DNA from: Anaerolineales bacterium UBA2232
GTDB taxonomy: Bacteria > Chloroflexota > Anaerolineae > UBA2200
Direction of reading: 5' to 3'
Assembly (NCBI GenBank): GCA_002348045.1
Contig: DDYO01000186.1
Coordinates: 1 to 45,087, forward strand
Length of the DNA: 45,087 nucleotides
Shown here: positions 7,202-15,320 of the stretch, piece by piece
Position numbering within the stretch: the first letter of the stretch is position 1
How the letters are laid out: each line of letters starts with the position of its first letter
Notes under the pieces: generated by a model
The model's input: the letters and a program-made list of their open reading frames with translations, nothing else
What the model was told of the DNA's origin: nothing
The model's database searches: none
Translations under genes and position numbers: made by a program

Positions 7202-7924
7202 TCAACCGTTGTGCGCGGGGCTGGTCTGCACTTCGTTGTTCGGCAGGTCCTCCGGCAATACGACGCCCTCCGATATGGCATAGAGGGTCGCCTGCACGCG
7301 GTTCGCCAGCTGCAGCTTGCTCAGAATGCTGCTCACGTGCGTCTTGATGGTAGCCTCCGTCGTGGTCAACTGCACGGCGATCTCGCGATTGCTCATGCCC
7401 TGGGCTACCAGTCGCAACACCTCCACTTCTCGCGCCGTCAGTGCGTTGGGGGGCGGCGTTTTCTCCACCGGGCGCCGCAGCTCTTGTAGCACCCTGACGG
7501 CAATGCTGGGATGCAGCGATGGTTCGCCGCGGCTCACTTGCTTTATGGCATAGATCAGGTCGGCCGGCGCAGAGTTCTTGAGCAAATACCCCAACGCCCC
7601 GGCCTTGATAGCTGGAAATACCTTGTCGTCGCTGACAAAGCTGGTCAGCACCAGAATGCGCGCCGCCGCCTGGCCAGCCACGATCTGGCGGATGGCCTCA
7701 ATGCCGTCCATTTCCGGCATCGCCAGATCCATCAGGATCACGTCGGGATCCAGGGCCAATGCCTGAGCCACTGCTTCCTGCCCGTTGCTGGCCTCCCCCA
7801 CTACGGTGATGGCCTCGACTTCTGCCAGCAGAGCGCATATGCCTTTGCGGACAATGGTATGGTCGTCCACAATCAATACCCGGATGGGCGTCTTGGCCGT
7901 GGCGGAGATCCCCTGTCTTATCAT
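7202..7924 (-). CDS. NarL/FixJ-family response regulator
   Basis: This 240-aa protein has a receiver domain (about 14-130) with D20/D21, the phospho-acceptor D66 in ILMDLAMPEMDG and K116. It also has a LuxR-type HTH (about 162-216: LTAREVEVLRLVAQGMSNREIA...TVKTH-like core). It is a transcription factor controlled by phosphorylation. Its start overlaps the stop of the upstream kinase gene by four bases (ATGA), so the two are translationally coupled and surely form a two-component pair. The target genes are unknown, and the surrounding stress genes are plausible candidates. Confidence 0.95.
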   Translation of the reverse strand: MIRQGISATAKTPIRVLIVDDHTIVRKGICALLAEVEAITVVGEASNGQEAVAQALALDPDVILMDLAMPEMDGIEAIRQIVAGQAAARILVLTSFVSDDKVFPAIKAGALGYLLKNSAPADLIYAIKQVSRGEPSLHPSIAVRVLQELRRPVEKTPPPNALTAREVEVLRLVAQGMSNREIAVQLTTTEATIKTHVSSILSKLQLANRVQATLYAISEGVVLPEDLPNNEVQTSPAHNG

Positions 7925-9063
7925 AATAATACCTCTACCCTCAACGTGGTGCCTTCCCCGGGAGTGCTGACGATCTCCAACTTTCCGTTGATGCGCTGGG
8001 CGCGCTCCTCCATACCACGCAGTCCCATCCCTCCGCTTATCCTGGCCTTGGCGAGATCATACCCTGTCCCGTCGTCCGAGATTTCCAGGCAGACCCTCTG
8101 GTCATCGAACTGCAGATTTACGATCACATGCTGGGCGCGGGCGTGTTTGACGACATTGGTCAGGCCTTCCAGCGCGATTCGATACAGCTCTTCCTCGACA
8201 GGGAGGGGTAAGCGCCGCGCCCCCTCCACGCGCATCTCTGCCAGCAATCCCGCGCGGTTTTCCACCGCGGCCAGCCGGATCTGCAGCGCCGCAGCCAAGC
8301 CCTGTCCTTCCAGAATGGGCGGGTGCAATTCAAAGATGAGCAACCGGATGTCGAACAGGGCCTCGCGGGCCATCATTTGCAGTTCATGCAGGTTCTCTGT
8401 CGCCACGTCCTGTTTGTCAGCCAAGAGCGCCAGGCGCGCTGCCTCGGCGTAGAGGGTCACACTGTAAAGCGCCTGGGTTACCGAGTCGTGCAGTTCCCTC
8501 GCCAGCCACTGTCGCTCCTCCACAACGGCCAACCTCTCGGCCTTTTGACGCAACCGGGCATTCTCAATGGCGATGGCAGCCACATCGGCGAGCTGTCCCA
8601 GGATTCGAGCGTCATCCTCGGTGAAGCCTCCTGGCTTATTGGCCACGTTCAGCGATCCGATTACAGTGCCTTCCACCTGCAGAGGCACCGCCAACAAGGA
8701 CTCGGGGGTCAGAAGCGGCGATCGGGCTTCCACTGCGGCACCAACATAATCGTTGACCAGCCTCGGCTTGCCGCTGCGCACCGCCTCGCCGGTGTAGGTG
8801 CCCGCCACCGGGATCCGTTTGGAGCGCGGATCGATGTCAGCATCATCGCTGGCCTCCCGCAGCCAGGCGTCTTCTTCCAGCAAGTAGATGCCGTCACCCG
8901 CGGCGCCCGTCAGTTCGCGCGCCTTGCGACGCACGATCTCGAACACGTCTGCGAGCGCACGCCTTTGCAGCAGTTCCGCGGTCACCCGCTGCAAGGCCTG
9001 GGCCTCTTCTAGCGTTTGGGTTGTCTGATTGTGACGGGAGTTGTTGGCTGTCCCGTTGAGCAT
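7921..9063 (-). CDS. GAF-domain sensor histidine kinase (NarX/DegS type)
   Basis: This 380-aa protein has no membrane segment, so it is a cytoplasmic sensor. Order: N-terminal helix, GAF domain (about 30-165, ending FTEDDARILGQLADVAAIAIENARL), coiled coil, HisKA_3 with phospho-His in ARELHDSVTQALYS, and an HATPase domain with EGLTNVVKHARA (N box), DDGTGYD (G1) and GMGLRGMEERA (G2). The start at 9063 is chosen over the longer frame to 9120 because GGAGGAGG lies 8 nt before it and the promoter at 9126-9155 would start transcription near 9119. The gene is coupled to the regulator at 7202. Confidence 0.93.
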   Translation of the reverse strand: MLNGTANNSRHNQTTQTLEEAQALQRVTAELLQRRALADVFEIVRRKARELTGAAGDGIYLLEEDAWLREASDDADIDPRSKRIPVAGTYTGEAVRSGKPRLVNDYVGAAVEARSPLLTPESLLAVPLQVEGTVIGSLNVANKPGGFTEDDARILGQLADVAAIAIENARLRQKAERLAVVEERQWLARELHDSVTQALYSVTLYAEAARLALLADKQDVATENLHELQMMAREALFDIRLLIFELHPPILEGQGLAAALQIRLAAVENRAGLLAEMRVEGARRLPLPVEEELYRIALEGLTNVVKHARAQHVIVNLQFDDQRVCLEISDDGTGYDLAKARISGGMGLRGMEERAQRINGKLEIVSTPGEGTTLRVEVLL

Positions 9064-9125
9064 CGACAGAACCTCCTCCGCGCTACGCAAGCTCTCCCCA
9101 ACAAATCTAACTCCCCGCAAGGGTA

Positions 9126-9155
9126 ATTATAGTCGGGGGAAACACGTATTGTCAA
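9126..9155 (-). promoter_or_regulatory. sigma-70-type promoter of the kinase/regulator operon
   Basis: On the minus strand there is TTGACA (9155-9150), an 18-nt spacer and TATAAT (9131-9126), matching consensus. The leader to the ATG would be about 55 nt. Confidence 0.85.
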
Positions 9156-9331
9156 GTGCGCCTGCAACTTTGGTCGCCGGATAGACCCACTGAAGTCAGT
9201 CAAGACCCCTAAGCGGGCTCACTTTGTGTGGAGACAAAGATCAGTCTCGCCGGCGATGGCAGACGTCGGGGTTGGCGGTATGATAGCTGCAGGGGTTTTC
9301 CCGCATGACTGTGCATTGAAAGGCATGTCCC

Positions 9332-9910
9332 TTGTCTCAAACAAAGCGGGTTCTAATCGTAGATGATCGGCGCGCGGTGCGTCAGGGTCTCCAAGCCCTG
9401 TTCGCCCTTTGGCCGGAGGTAGTTTGTGTCGGCGAGGCGGCAGATGGGCACGAGGCGGTGAAGCTGGTGGCAGAACAGCGCCCAGATGCCGTCCTGATGG
9501 ACATCTGGATGCAGGGAATGGATGGCCTGGAGGCCACGCGGCGCATCAAGAGCAGGTGGCCGGACGTGCAGGTCATTGTGCTGACGCTGCGAGCCGAGCA
9601 TGAGGAGCAGGCCCTCGCCGCCGGAGCTGATGCCTTCCTGGTGAAGGGCGGACCATCGGAGGTGTTGCGGGAGACTATCCGCAAGACCTCGGCCCGCACA
9701 GACGAGGGAGCTGGTGCAGGTATTCAAGGCGGTGGTAGTCGGCAGGCAGGCGATACGGCTGGCTCCAGGTCGTCGGTCAGCTCCCATCGCTTGAGAAATA
9801 ATGGGCGACGTCCAGTCGATAGCGTGTCTGGGATGATCCCCTGGTATGGCCGAGTGCCATCTGGAAGGGGGCGAACGTGGGCAACACCAGACTGTACTGC
9901 AAGTCCTTGA
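9332..9910 (+). CDS. orphan response regulator receiver protein
   Basis: Residues 5-118 form a full receiver domain: D11/D12, phospho-acceptor D57 in AVLMDIWMQGMDG, T85 and K105. No output domain follows. The start is a TTG with AAAGG 8 nt upstream. A stop in the same frame lies just before it. After residue about 118 the sequence becomes Gly/Ser/Arg-rich and unlike protein, while the +1 frame reads RELVQVFKAVVVGRQAIRL and stops at 9794, so a frameshift near 9690 is likely and the real product may be about 155 aa. It is divergently placed from the kinase operon and may be an additional partner of it. Confidence 0.8.
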   Translation: MSQTKRVLIVDDRRAVRQGLQALFALWPEVVCVGEAADGHEAVKLVAEQRPDAVLMDIWMQGMDGLEATRRIKSRWPDVQVIVLTLRAEHEEQALAAGADAFLVKGGPSEVLRETIRKTSARTDEGAGAGIQGGGSRQAGDTAGSRSSVSSHRLRNNGRRPVDSVSGMIPWYGRVPSGRGRTWATPDCTASP

Positions 9911-10398
9911 TTCGGTGGGGTACGGCGCTTTTCGCGGGCTTGGTATTCTCCGTGACCCTGGTCGTGGTGACATGGGAGACAGGCGTCCTGGAGGCTCCGA
10001 TGGTCATAGCCGCCGAGTCAAAGAGCGTTGGCATAGGCGACCATGAGGAGCTGATGGCCGCCCTGCGCGAGGCTGGCAGGATCGTCAGGCCAGACGGCGA
10101 ATACAGGGAACCGTTCTTTGGGGTTGGCGGCCAAGTTGTTTATGTAGACGACACACAGCTGCTGGTGTTCGAATATCCCAGCGAGCAAGACCGGGAGGGC
10201 GCGTCAGAACTGATCTCAGCCGACGGCAGCGTAGTGGGCAGCACACCAATACAGTGGACGCATCAGCCGAACTTTTGGGCGAGTGGGCGCGTGATCGTGC
10301 AGTACCTGGGTAGCGACCCGACAATGTTGAGCCTGCTGCACAATACCCTGGGCACACCCATCACGACACATGAGCAGGCCAGCGCAAGTAGCAGGTAA
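9877..10398 (+). CDS. membrane-anchored hypothetical protein
   Basis: This 173-aa protein has a GTG start preceded by AAGGGGG. It has an N-terminal hydrophobic segment (about 14-34) and then a soluble extracytoplasmic domain (about 50-160) containing VYVDDTQLLVFEYPSEQDRE and WTHQPNFWASGRVIVQYLG. I do not know the family. The overall look is of a small secreted or anchored protein with a mixed alpha/beta fold. If the preceding regulator frame is real to 9910 the two genes overlap by 34 nt. If it is frameshifted they do not. Confidence 0.7.
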   Translation: MGNTRLYCKSLIRWGTALFAGLVFSVTLVVVTWETGVLEAPMVIAAESKSVGIGDHEELMAALREAGRIVRPDGEYREPFFGVGGQVVYVDDTQLLVFEYPSEQDREGASELISADGSVVGSTPIQWTHQPNFWASGRVIVQYLGSDPTMLSLLHNTLGTPITTHEQASASSR

Positions 10399-10587
10399 CA
10401 GTTGACGGGCAGTACTGGGCGAGCAGGGTCACACACATCACGGTGATGCACCAAGATCTTGCTGAATCCAGTCGACCAGAGCACCAGGAATCAATCGATC
10501 CAACCTGCTGCGGTGTTGACGGAAGCAGCCCGTGAGCGTTTGTTCGGCGGGGCTGTAAGAACCATTCATGTTACGGAGGAAACCAAG

Positions 10588-10839
10588 ATGGAACCATTAA
10601 CCTGGATTGTTGTTGGGGCGATTGCCGGTTGGCTGGCGGGCGTGGTCATGGGAGGATCTGCCTTTGGCCTGATCGGCGACATCATCATCGGCATCATCGG
10701 CGCGCTGGTGGGCGGCTGGCTTGCCAGCACTTTCTTTCACACACCGGGCGCTATCAGCGGGTTTAACCTCACCACCATCGGCGTTGCGTTCCTTGGCGCA
10801 CTGGTCGTGTTGTTCGTCGTCCGCGCCGCCAGGCGTTAG
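10588..10839 (+). CDS. GlsB/YeaQ/YmgE family stress membrane protein (copy 3)
   Basis: This 83-aa protein has the family pattern: MEPLTWIVVGAIAGWLAGVV, GLIGDIIIGIIGALVGGWL and a C-terminal helix ending in VVRAARR. It is on the opposite strand from the other two copies and is clearly more diverged, so it is an old paralogue rather than part of the recent module duplication. TTACGGAGGA lies 7 nt before the chosen ATG. The open frame upstream to 10459 lacks a ribosome site. Confidence 0.9.
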   Translation: MEPLTWIVVGAIAGWLAGVVMGGSAFGLIGDIIIGIIGALVGGWLASTFFHTPGAISGFNLTTIGVAFLGALVVLFVVRAARR

Positions 10840-10898
10840 TCTGGACTTGTTGACAGGGTACGGCACCAGAAAAATGGATCGAAGGGAGGTGATATCAG

Positions 10899-11069
10899 AT
10901 GAAACTCAATGCGCCTACGAATGTTTTCTTTTACCTCAGCGTGGCTCTTGTAGTACTTGGCTTGATGGGAGAGTACGCCGGCTTCGTGGTCACATCGCCC
11001 TACTCGTTTATGCTCGTGCTGCTGGGCTATGCGGTACTTGCGGTCGGCGTTCTAATGAAGAATCGCTAG
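10899..11069 (+). CDS. small two-helix membrane protein
   Basis: This 56-aa protein starts MKLNAPTNVFFYLSVALVVL. It has two hydrophobic helices (about 9-25 and 32-52) separated by a short loop with EYAG and TSPYSF, and ends in LMKNR. An almost perfect ribosome site (GGGAGGTGAT) lies 6-8 nt upstream of the ATG. It lies 59 nt after GlsB copy 3, probably in the same transcript. I do not know a named family; such proteins are common near envelope stress genes. Confidence 0.8.
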   Translation: MKLNAPTNVFFYLSVALVVLGLMGEYAGFVVTSPYSFMLVLLGYAVLAVGVLMKNR

Positions 11070-11140
11070 CACCGCCGATTCTGGAGCGTCGCCATACGAC
11101 TTGACTGGTGGGCGGACGAACCCGAGTTTGAGAAACAACA

Positions 11141-11168
11141 GGACCCCAGGGGCAAATCCCTGGGGTCC
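11141..11168. terminator. bidirectional terminator between convergent genes
   Basis: A perfect 11-bp stem (11141-11151 with 11158-11168) with a 6-nt loop lies 17 nt after the minus-strand transketolase-like gene and 71 nt after the plus-strand small membrane protein gene. T-rich runs flank it on both strands. A related hairpin lies at 189-224. Confidence 0.8.
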
Positions 11169-11185
11169 ACGTTTGTTCCAGCAGT

Positions 11186-13543
11186 CTACTTGGCCGCGTC
11201 CAGGTCCGCCCGCAGCTTGGCCAACCGCTTGCTGCGCTCGTTCACAAAGCGCTCGATGCCCGCCAGGATCCACTGGGGCGAGAGGTGCGCTTCATCCAGC
11301 ACTTCGTCCAGGGTGCCGCCCGTGCGCCAACGGTTGTCCCAGTCGGCGGAGAGGGCATACTCCTCAGCCACCTTGTTGAAAAGCCAGTCGTGCATCAACC
11401 AGCGAGCCTGGGTAGTGATCACCGTCGAGTCCGCCTGGTCGCCGGGCCCCAGGACCGCGTTGCGGTATTCCTCAGGCTGCATGGCGAACAACTGCGGGCT
11501 GGTGGCGACCACCAGTTTCACGTTGAGATTGCGGGCGTCTAGCTCCGGCAGAATCTTGATCAGTCCGGCCACGGCGCTGGTGCCCTGGGCAATGATCGTC
11601 CCTCCACGGGGCTGGCCGGGCCGATAGTCGCGCATCACGTAAGCGCCACGGGCCGCCTCAAAGTAGGAGGGCATGCCCAGCTTTTCCCGATCCGGGATCT
11701 CCACCGGCGGGCGGGTCAGGTGCAGGGCGACGATAGGCACATCGGTCTTCAGGGCCGCGCCCAGGAGCACCGGCACCTCATTGTGCTCCCAGGGGTAGAG
11801 GTTGATGATATGCCCATCGGGGAAGAGCTGGGTGGTTCCCGGCGAAAAGATGCCAAAGTGGGTGCGGCTGTCCTCGGCCGTCTCCGGTCCCGAGTGGCCG
11901 GCGACAAAGACCACCTTGCCCATCTTCCACTGGCAATCCTGCGCCATCTGGCTGTACAGTCGCAGCATGCCGTACTTGAGGTAGGAGAATGAGCCGTAAG
12001 TGGACGAGGCGCCCCACAATCCCTCGAACTCTGCCTCCGGATCCCGAGCCAGGTTGACCGAGGCCATGCCGCACAGGATGCCGGCGTTGGCGAATTCGGT
12101 GATCTCCTGGGGCAGGAGGACGCCATCGGCCGTGCCGTAGCGTTCGTACCAGCCATAGCCCTTGAAATCGCCGTAGGGCTTGGCAAAACCGCTGATGTTG
12201 GTGGACTCGGCCAGGTCCGCTGAGCAGGCGATGAACAGAGGACGACCGTACTCCTTGGCGCCAAAGGCGTTCACCCACGCACTCCACTTGGCCAGCGCAG
12301 CGCGGTTGGCCGCCGATGAGCCCGGCTTGACGAACAAGTCATCCGGGTAGCGGGTATAGTCGTACAGCCGCTCATCCTGGTAGGGATTGCCCTTGACCGC
12401 GATTTTGAGGGAGGGCATCTCCTCCGGCACGCTATCGCCCAGGGACACGAGGGTATCGGCTAGATAGTCCACCAGGTCCTGGTCGCGGTGCAGAATATCC
12501 ATCACCGCCTTGAGGTTGAGACGGAACTCTTCACGTACCGCGGCGGGATCCTTGGGGGCCGGTCCGCAGTAGTTGCAGAACTCGGCTCCGTAGAGCTCGA
12601 CGCACTCGCGTTTGGTTTCCCAGAACAGCTCCGAGTTCATGCCGTGGGGCGCACCATGCACCGCGTTGTCGTACTTGAGATAGCCGCGACCCTTGCGGGT
12701 CCTGAGCCAGGCAACGCTGGGCACATGGTCGGGATTTTCGCCCATGGTCATGTTCAACATGGCCTGGGTAATTGGGCCCCATTCGCTGCCGAAATCGGCA
12801 TGGAAGACGCGCCAGCCGTGGGAAGCAAACCAGTCAGTGGGCGTACCGTACACCGAGGCGCTCACCGGGTGGTCATCAATCCCATAGTCGTTCCAGTCAA
12901 CGACATAGTACAGGTTATCCAGCGCCAGGCCCCAGGCCGAATTGAACGTCTCGTGATTGACGCCCGGCGTCAGGCCGCCCTCGCCCTCAAAGGCAAAGAC
13001 CTTTACGCCCTCCGCCCCAGCCCGCTTCAGCGCCAGAGCAGCACCGGCGGCGGCAGGGCTGCCGTGCCCCGAGGGGCCGGTGTTGAACTTGAGGAATAGG
13101 GTCTTGCCCTCCATCTCGGCGTGGCCGGAAAGCCCGCCGCGACGGCGGAAATCCAGCAGGTCCTCCCACACTAACATGCGCTCTTTCGGATTGGGAACGG
13201 CATAGCGCTCGTCTCCGGTTTGCTGGTGTTTAATGCGCAAGGCTTCATTCATCACCGCCAGGGTGCAGTAGACCAGGGGGATCGCGTGCCCTCCGACCAG
13301 GATAAAGCGGTCGCCGAAGCGCTTTTCCGGATGGCGGATGTCCCAGCGCATGACCCCGCTGAGCAGCGTGACCACCAGACCTGGAACCTTGGACCGCGAC
13401 CCGCCCGGGTGCCCACTCTGGCGATAGTTGAGCACCACGTCGATGAGGTTGTCGATCAGGTCCCGCGTCTTGTCCCAGTGGCCGAATTGGCTGGTCAGCT
13501 CCCGGTAACGACCCACAATACGTTCTTCGGCTGCACGATCCAT
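11186..13543 (-). CDS. transketolase-like thiamine-diphosphate enzyme
   Basis: This 785-aa protein is longer than the 650-680 aa usual for transketolase. The N-terminal ThDP domain shows SGHPGGSRSK, RFILVGGHAIPLVY and the cofactor segment VFAFEGEGGLTPGVNHETFNSA...VVDWNDYGID. The central pyrimidine-binding domain shows IACSADLAESTN, TEFANAGILCGMAS and SRTHFGIFSPG. A C-terminal domain follows. It should transfer two-carbon units between sugar phosphates in the pentose phosphate pathway, but the divergence leaves the exact substrates open. GGGAGG precedes the ATG at 13543, and the longer frame to 13798 crosses the promoter. Its last 21 bp recur at 238-258. Confidence 0.85.
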   Translation of the reverse strand: MDRAAEERIVGRYRELTSQFGHWDKTRDLIDNLIDVVLNYRQSGHPGGSRSKVPGLVVTLLSGVMRWDIRHPEKRFGDRFILVGGHAIPLVYCTLAVMNEALRIKHQQTGDERYAVPNPKERMLVWEDLLDFRRRGGLSGHAEMEGKTLFLKFNTGPSGHGSPAAAGAALALKRAGAEGVKVFAFEGEGGLTPGVNHETFNSAWGLALDNLYYVVDWNDYGIDDHPVSASVYGTPTDWFASHGWRVFHADFGSEWGPITQAMLNMTMGENPDHVPSVAWLRTRKGRGYLKYDNAVHGAPHGMNSELFWETKRECVELYGAEFCNYCGPAPKDPAAVREEFRLNLKAVMDILHRDQDLVDYLADTLVSLGDSVPEEMPSLKIAVKGNPYQDERLYDYTRYPDDLFVKPGSSAANRAALAKWSAWVNAFGAKEYGRPLFIACSADLAESTNISGFAKPYGDFKGYGWYERYGTADGVLLPQEITEFANAGILCGMASVNLARDPEAEFEGLWGASSTYGSFSYLKYGMLRLYSQMAQDCQWKMGKVVFVAGHSGPETAEDSRTHFGIFSPGTTQLFPDGHIINLYPWEHNEVPVLLGAALKTDVPIVALHLTRPPVEIPDREKLGMPSYFEAARGAYVMRDYRPGQPRGGTIIAQGTSAVAGLIKILPELDARNLNVKLVVATSPQLFAMQPEEYRNAVLGPGDQADSTVITTQARWLMHDWLFNKVAEEYALSADWDNRWRTGGTLDEVLDEAHLSPQWILAGIERFVNERSKRLAKLRADLDAAK

Positions 13544-13652
13544 GAGTGATTCCTCCCGTGGAAGTGATGTCGTCCGATGGGCGATCGGCCACAAACCACT
13601 GCCGAAGATGCTATCCAACCCTCGCCCCCGGCCGGAGATACCCAGTATGGCA

Positions 13653-13681
13653 ATTATGCACCAATCAACGGGGCGCGCCAA
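13653..13681 (-). promoter_or_regulatory. probable promoter of the transketolase-like gene
   Basis: The minus strand has TTGGCG (13681-13676), a 17-nt spacer and CATAAT (13658-13653). It gives a leader of about 100 nt to the ATG at 13543. Confidence 0.6.
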
Positions 13682-13967
13682 ATGAGCCATCAGCGTTTTT
13701 TGCCGGGACTGCCCTATCGCCTCGCTCGTTGTCGTCCAGAATCGAGGCGAGGACCATGCCTCTCCGGACTTTATCGAGAGGGTTACCGCATCTCTCAAAC
13801 CGGGCGGTCGGCGGAGGCACTCACGGCACGTACTCTAACGATGCTATCGGCAAGCTTGATCCCCCAGCAACCCGCGTCGGATTGGCATAAACGTTGAGGG
13901 AGCCGCACAGGGTACGCAGGTATAACAGTCACTATGCCTATTATACCGTGCTCTTTGACAAGTATGC

Positions 13968-13996
13968 TTGACATTGGGTGAGTTCCGTGCTATACT
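13968..13996 (+). promoter_or_regulatory. consensus promoter of the XRE/membrane pair
   Basis: TTGACA (13968-13973), 17-nt spacer, TATACT (13991-13996). The start of the XRE gene is 23 nt beyond, so the leader is very short. Autoregulation by the HTH protein is likely but no operator is obvious. Confidence 0.85.
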
Positions 13997-14018
13997 GGTC
14001 GTGCAGAGGAGGTGAACG

Positions 14019-14237
14019 ATGGGTGCTCCACAACTCAAAAACCGACTGAGAGTGGCGCGAGCGGAGAGGGAACTCTCACAGGAGCAGCTGGCTCAAATGG
14101 CCGGTGTGACACGCCAGACGATCAGCTCAATCGAAACCGGGCAGTACTGCCCTTCGGCTCTGCTGGCGTTTATCTTGGCGAAACGATTGAACAAGCCCGT
14201 AGAAGAACTATTCTTCCTGGAAGGAGACAACCTGTGA
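14019..14237 (+). CDS. XRE-family HTH transcriptional regulator
   Basis: This 72-aa protein is almost entirely a Cro/CI-type HTH: LKNRLRVARAERELSQEQLA, MAGVTRQTISSIETGQYCPS, and LAFILAKRLNKPVEELFFLE. This compact type is widespread next to small membrane proteins and represses its own operon. AGAGGAGGTG lies 5 nt before the ATG. It overlaps the next gene (GTGA). Confidence 0.93.
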   Translation: MGAPQLKNRLRVARAERELSQEQLAQMAGVTRQTISSIETGQYCPSALLAFILAKRLNKPVEELFFLEGDNL

Positions 14238-14524
14238 ACTCTCATACTACATTGCGTGACGAGCGTACCATCACCGTGGAAAACGCCAGCTACCGCTGGG
14301 GCTATCTGGTGCTCTCGTTCGGCTTGCTGTTGGACGTCGCCTATCGCGGACTGGTGCGGCAGGAGGCGAGCTGGGACCTGCTGGGCCTGGTCCTGCTGGG
14401 CGGTCTGGTTACCACCTGGTACCAAGGCTCCCGCAGCATCCTGGGACACCGCTGGTGGCTGACAGGCCTCATCACCGCTCTCACCGCCGCAGCCATCGCC
14501 GCGGTGCTCGCTCTGACGCGCTGA
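14234..14524 (+). CDS. small membrane protein paired with XRE regulator
   Basis: This 96-aa protein starts at GTG 14234, overlapping the XRE stop codon by three bases, with GGAAGGAGA upstream. It has three hydrophobic helices (about 20-38, 47-63, 74-94). It resembles the DUF2178-like membrane proteins that commonly follow this kind of HTH gene. Such pairs are often thought to link a membrane signal to repression; the signal is unknown. The longer frame to 14012 overlaps the HTH gene and is not real. Confidence 0.82.
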   Translation: MNSHTTLRDERTITVENASYRWGYLVLSFGLLLDVAYRGLVRQEASWDLLGLVLLGGLVTTWYQGSRSILGHRWWLTGLITALTAAAIAAVLALTR

Positions 14525-14564
14525 CCACCAGTGGCAGCCCCGCGTTACCTCGATCGGGGCTGCC

Positions 14565-15197
14565 TCATCCCAAGAGATCGGGGCACAGCTTGCGCACCGA
14601 GTGGCGCAAGACCGTCTTGAGCTTGTCGGGGGCCGAGCGCCGCGGGTCGCCCAGGTAAATCTCATGGTGCTTGCCGTTCAGCTCGTAGCCATTCTGAGCG
14701 ATGAACTCGTGCATGCGGGCGATGGTCGGGCCCTCGTCGGCATAAGGACCCACGTACATGATCTGCGCCGAAAGGCCTTCATGGAAGCGCTCAAAGCGCA
14801 GTCCTTCGAGGGCCAGCGAGGGGTTCTTCTTGGCCACCTGGATGCGGGCCTGCTGCACCAGGTCGGGAGTAATGTGGTCGGGCTGCATGATCATCAGCGT
14901 CCACAGCCAGTCGCCCTTGTCGCCCAGAAGGAAAGCAGCCGGGTCTTCACTCCACCACAACCCTTCCAGGGCCATGACGGTATAGTCAATGCCCAGATCC
15001 TTCTTGCTGGCAAACTTGAGGGTGTAGGCCATGCCGTAGAGAGCTTGGGAGGCGTCCTGGAAGACCTGCGAGGTGTTGGGGTCGCCACTGCCGTCCACCA
15101 TCAGGAATTGCATCGGCGGAACGTCTACGAATGCGAACTCTTTGCTGGTCGGTTCGTACACATGCTTCAGCTGCTTCCTCAGATCCAGTTTCTCCAT
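14565..15197 (-). CDS. GyrI-like small-molecule-binding protein
   Basis: This 210-aa protein has the GyrI-like/SOUL-related effector fold: VPPMQFLMVDGSGDPN at the start, LYGMAYTLKFA, then ARMHEFIAQNGYELNGKHHEIYLGDPRRSAPDKLKTVLRHSV at the end, which is the typical final block. There is no HTH, so it is a stand-alone binding protein. Some members hydrolyse or sequester small toxic compounds; the ligand here is unknown. GGAGGAGG precedes the chosen ATG at 15197. Confidence 0.85.
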   Translation of the reverse strand: MEKLDLRKQLKHVYEPTSKEFAFVDVPPMQFLMVDGSGDPNTSQVFQDASQALYGMAYTLKFASKKDLGIDYTVMALEGLWWSEDPAAFLLGDKGDWLWTLMIMQPDHITPDLVQQARIQVAKKNPSLALEGLRFERFHEGLSAQIMYVGPYADEGPTIARMHEFIAQNGYELNGKHHEIYLGDPRRSAPDKLKTVLRHSVRKLCPDLLG

Positions 15198-15320
15198 GTG
15201 CCTCCTCCAATTGGTCAAGAGCCTCGAAACCCGAGCAAACGAGTCGATCCCGTGCCCACCCCCTCTCAGACACCAAACACAGCGGCAGGGTAGATGTGGA
15301 TAAGCGTGGGGGGGCTCCCT

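Larger units (their letters stand above)
13544..14018. other. intergenic region between divergent genes, with hairpins
   Basis: These 475 nt hold the promoters of the two flanking genes and an unexplained middle part. There, on the minus strand, CCTCTC/GAGAGG (about 13763-13785) and CGCCTCG/CGAGGCG (13718-13724 with 13743-13749) could form successive hairpins. A TATAAT-like box on the minus strand lies at 13940-13945. No reading frame looks coding. Confidence 0.5.

Noticed and set aside
13544..13798. 85-residue N-terminal extension of the transketolase-like gene
   Set aside because: It crosses the promoter at 13653-13681 and has no ribosome site, whereas GGGAGG precedes the ATG at 13543.
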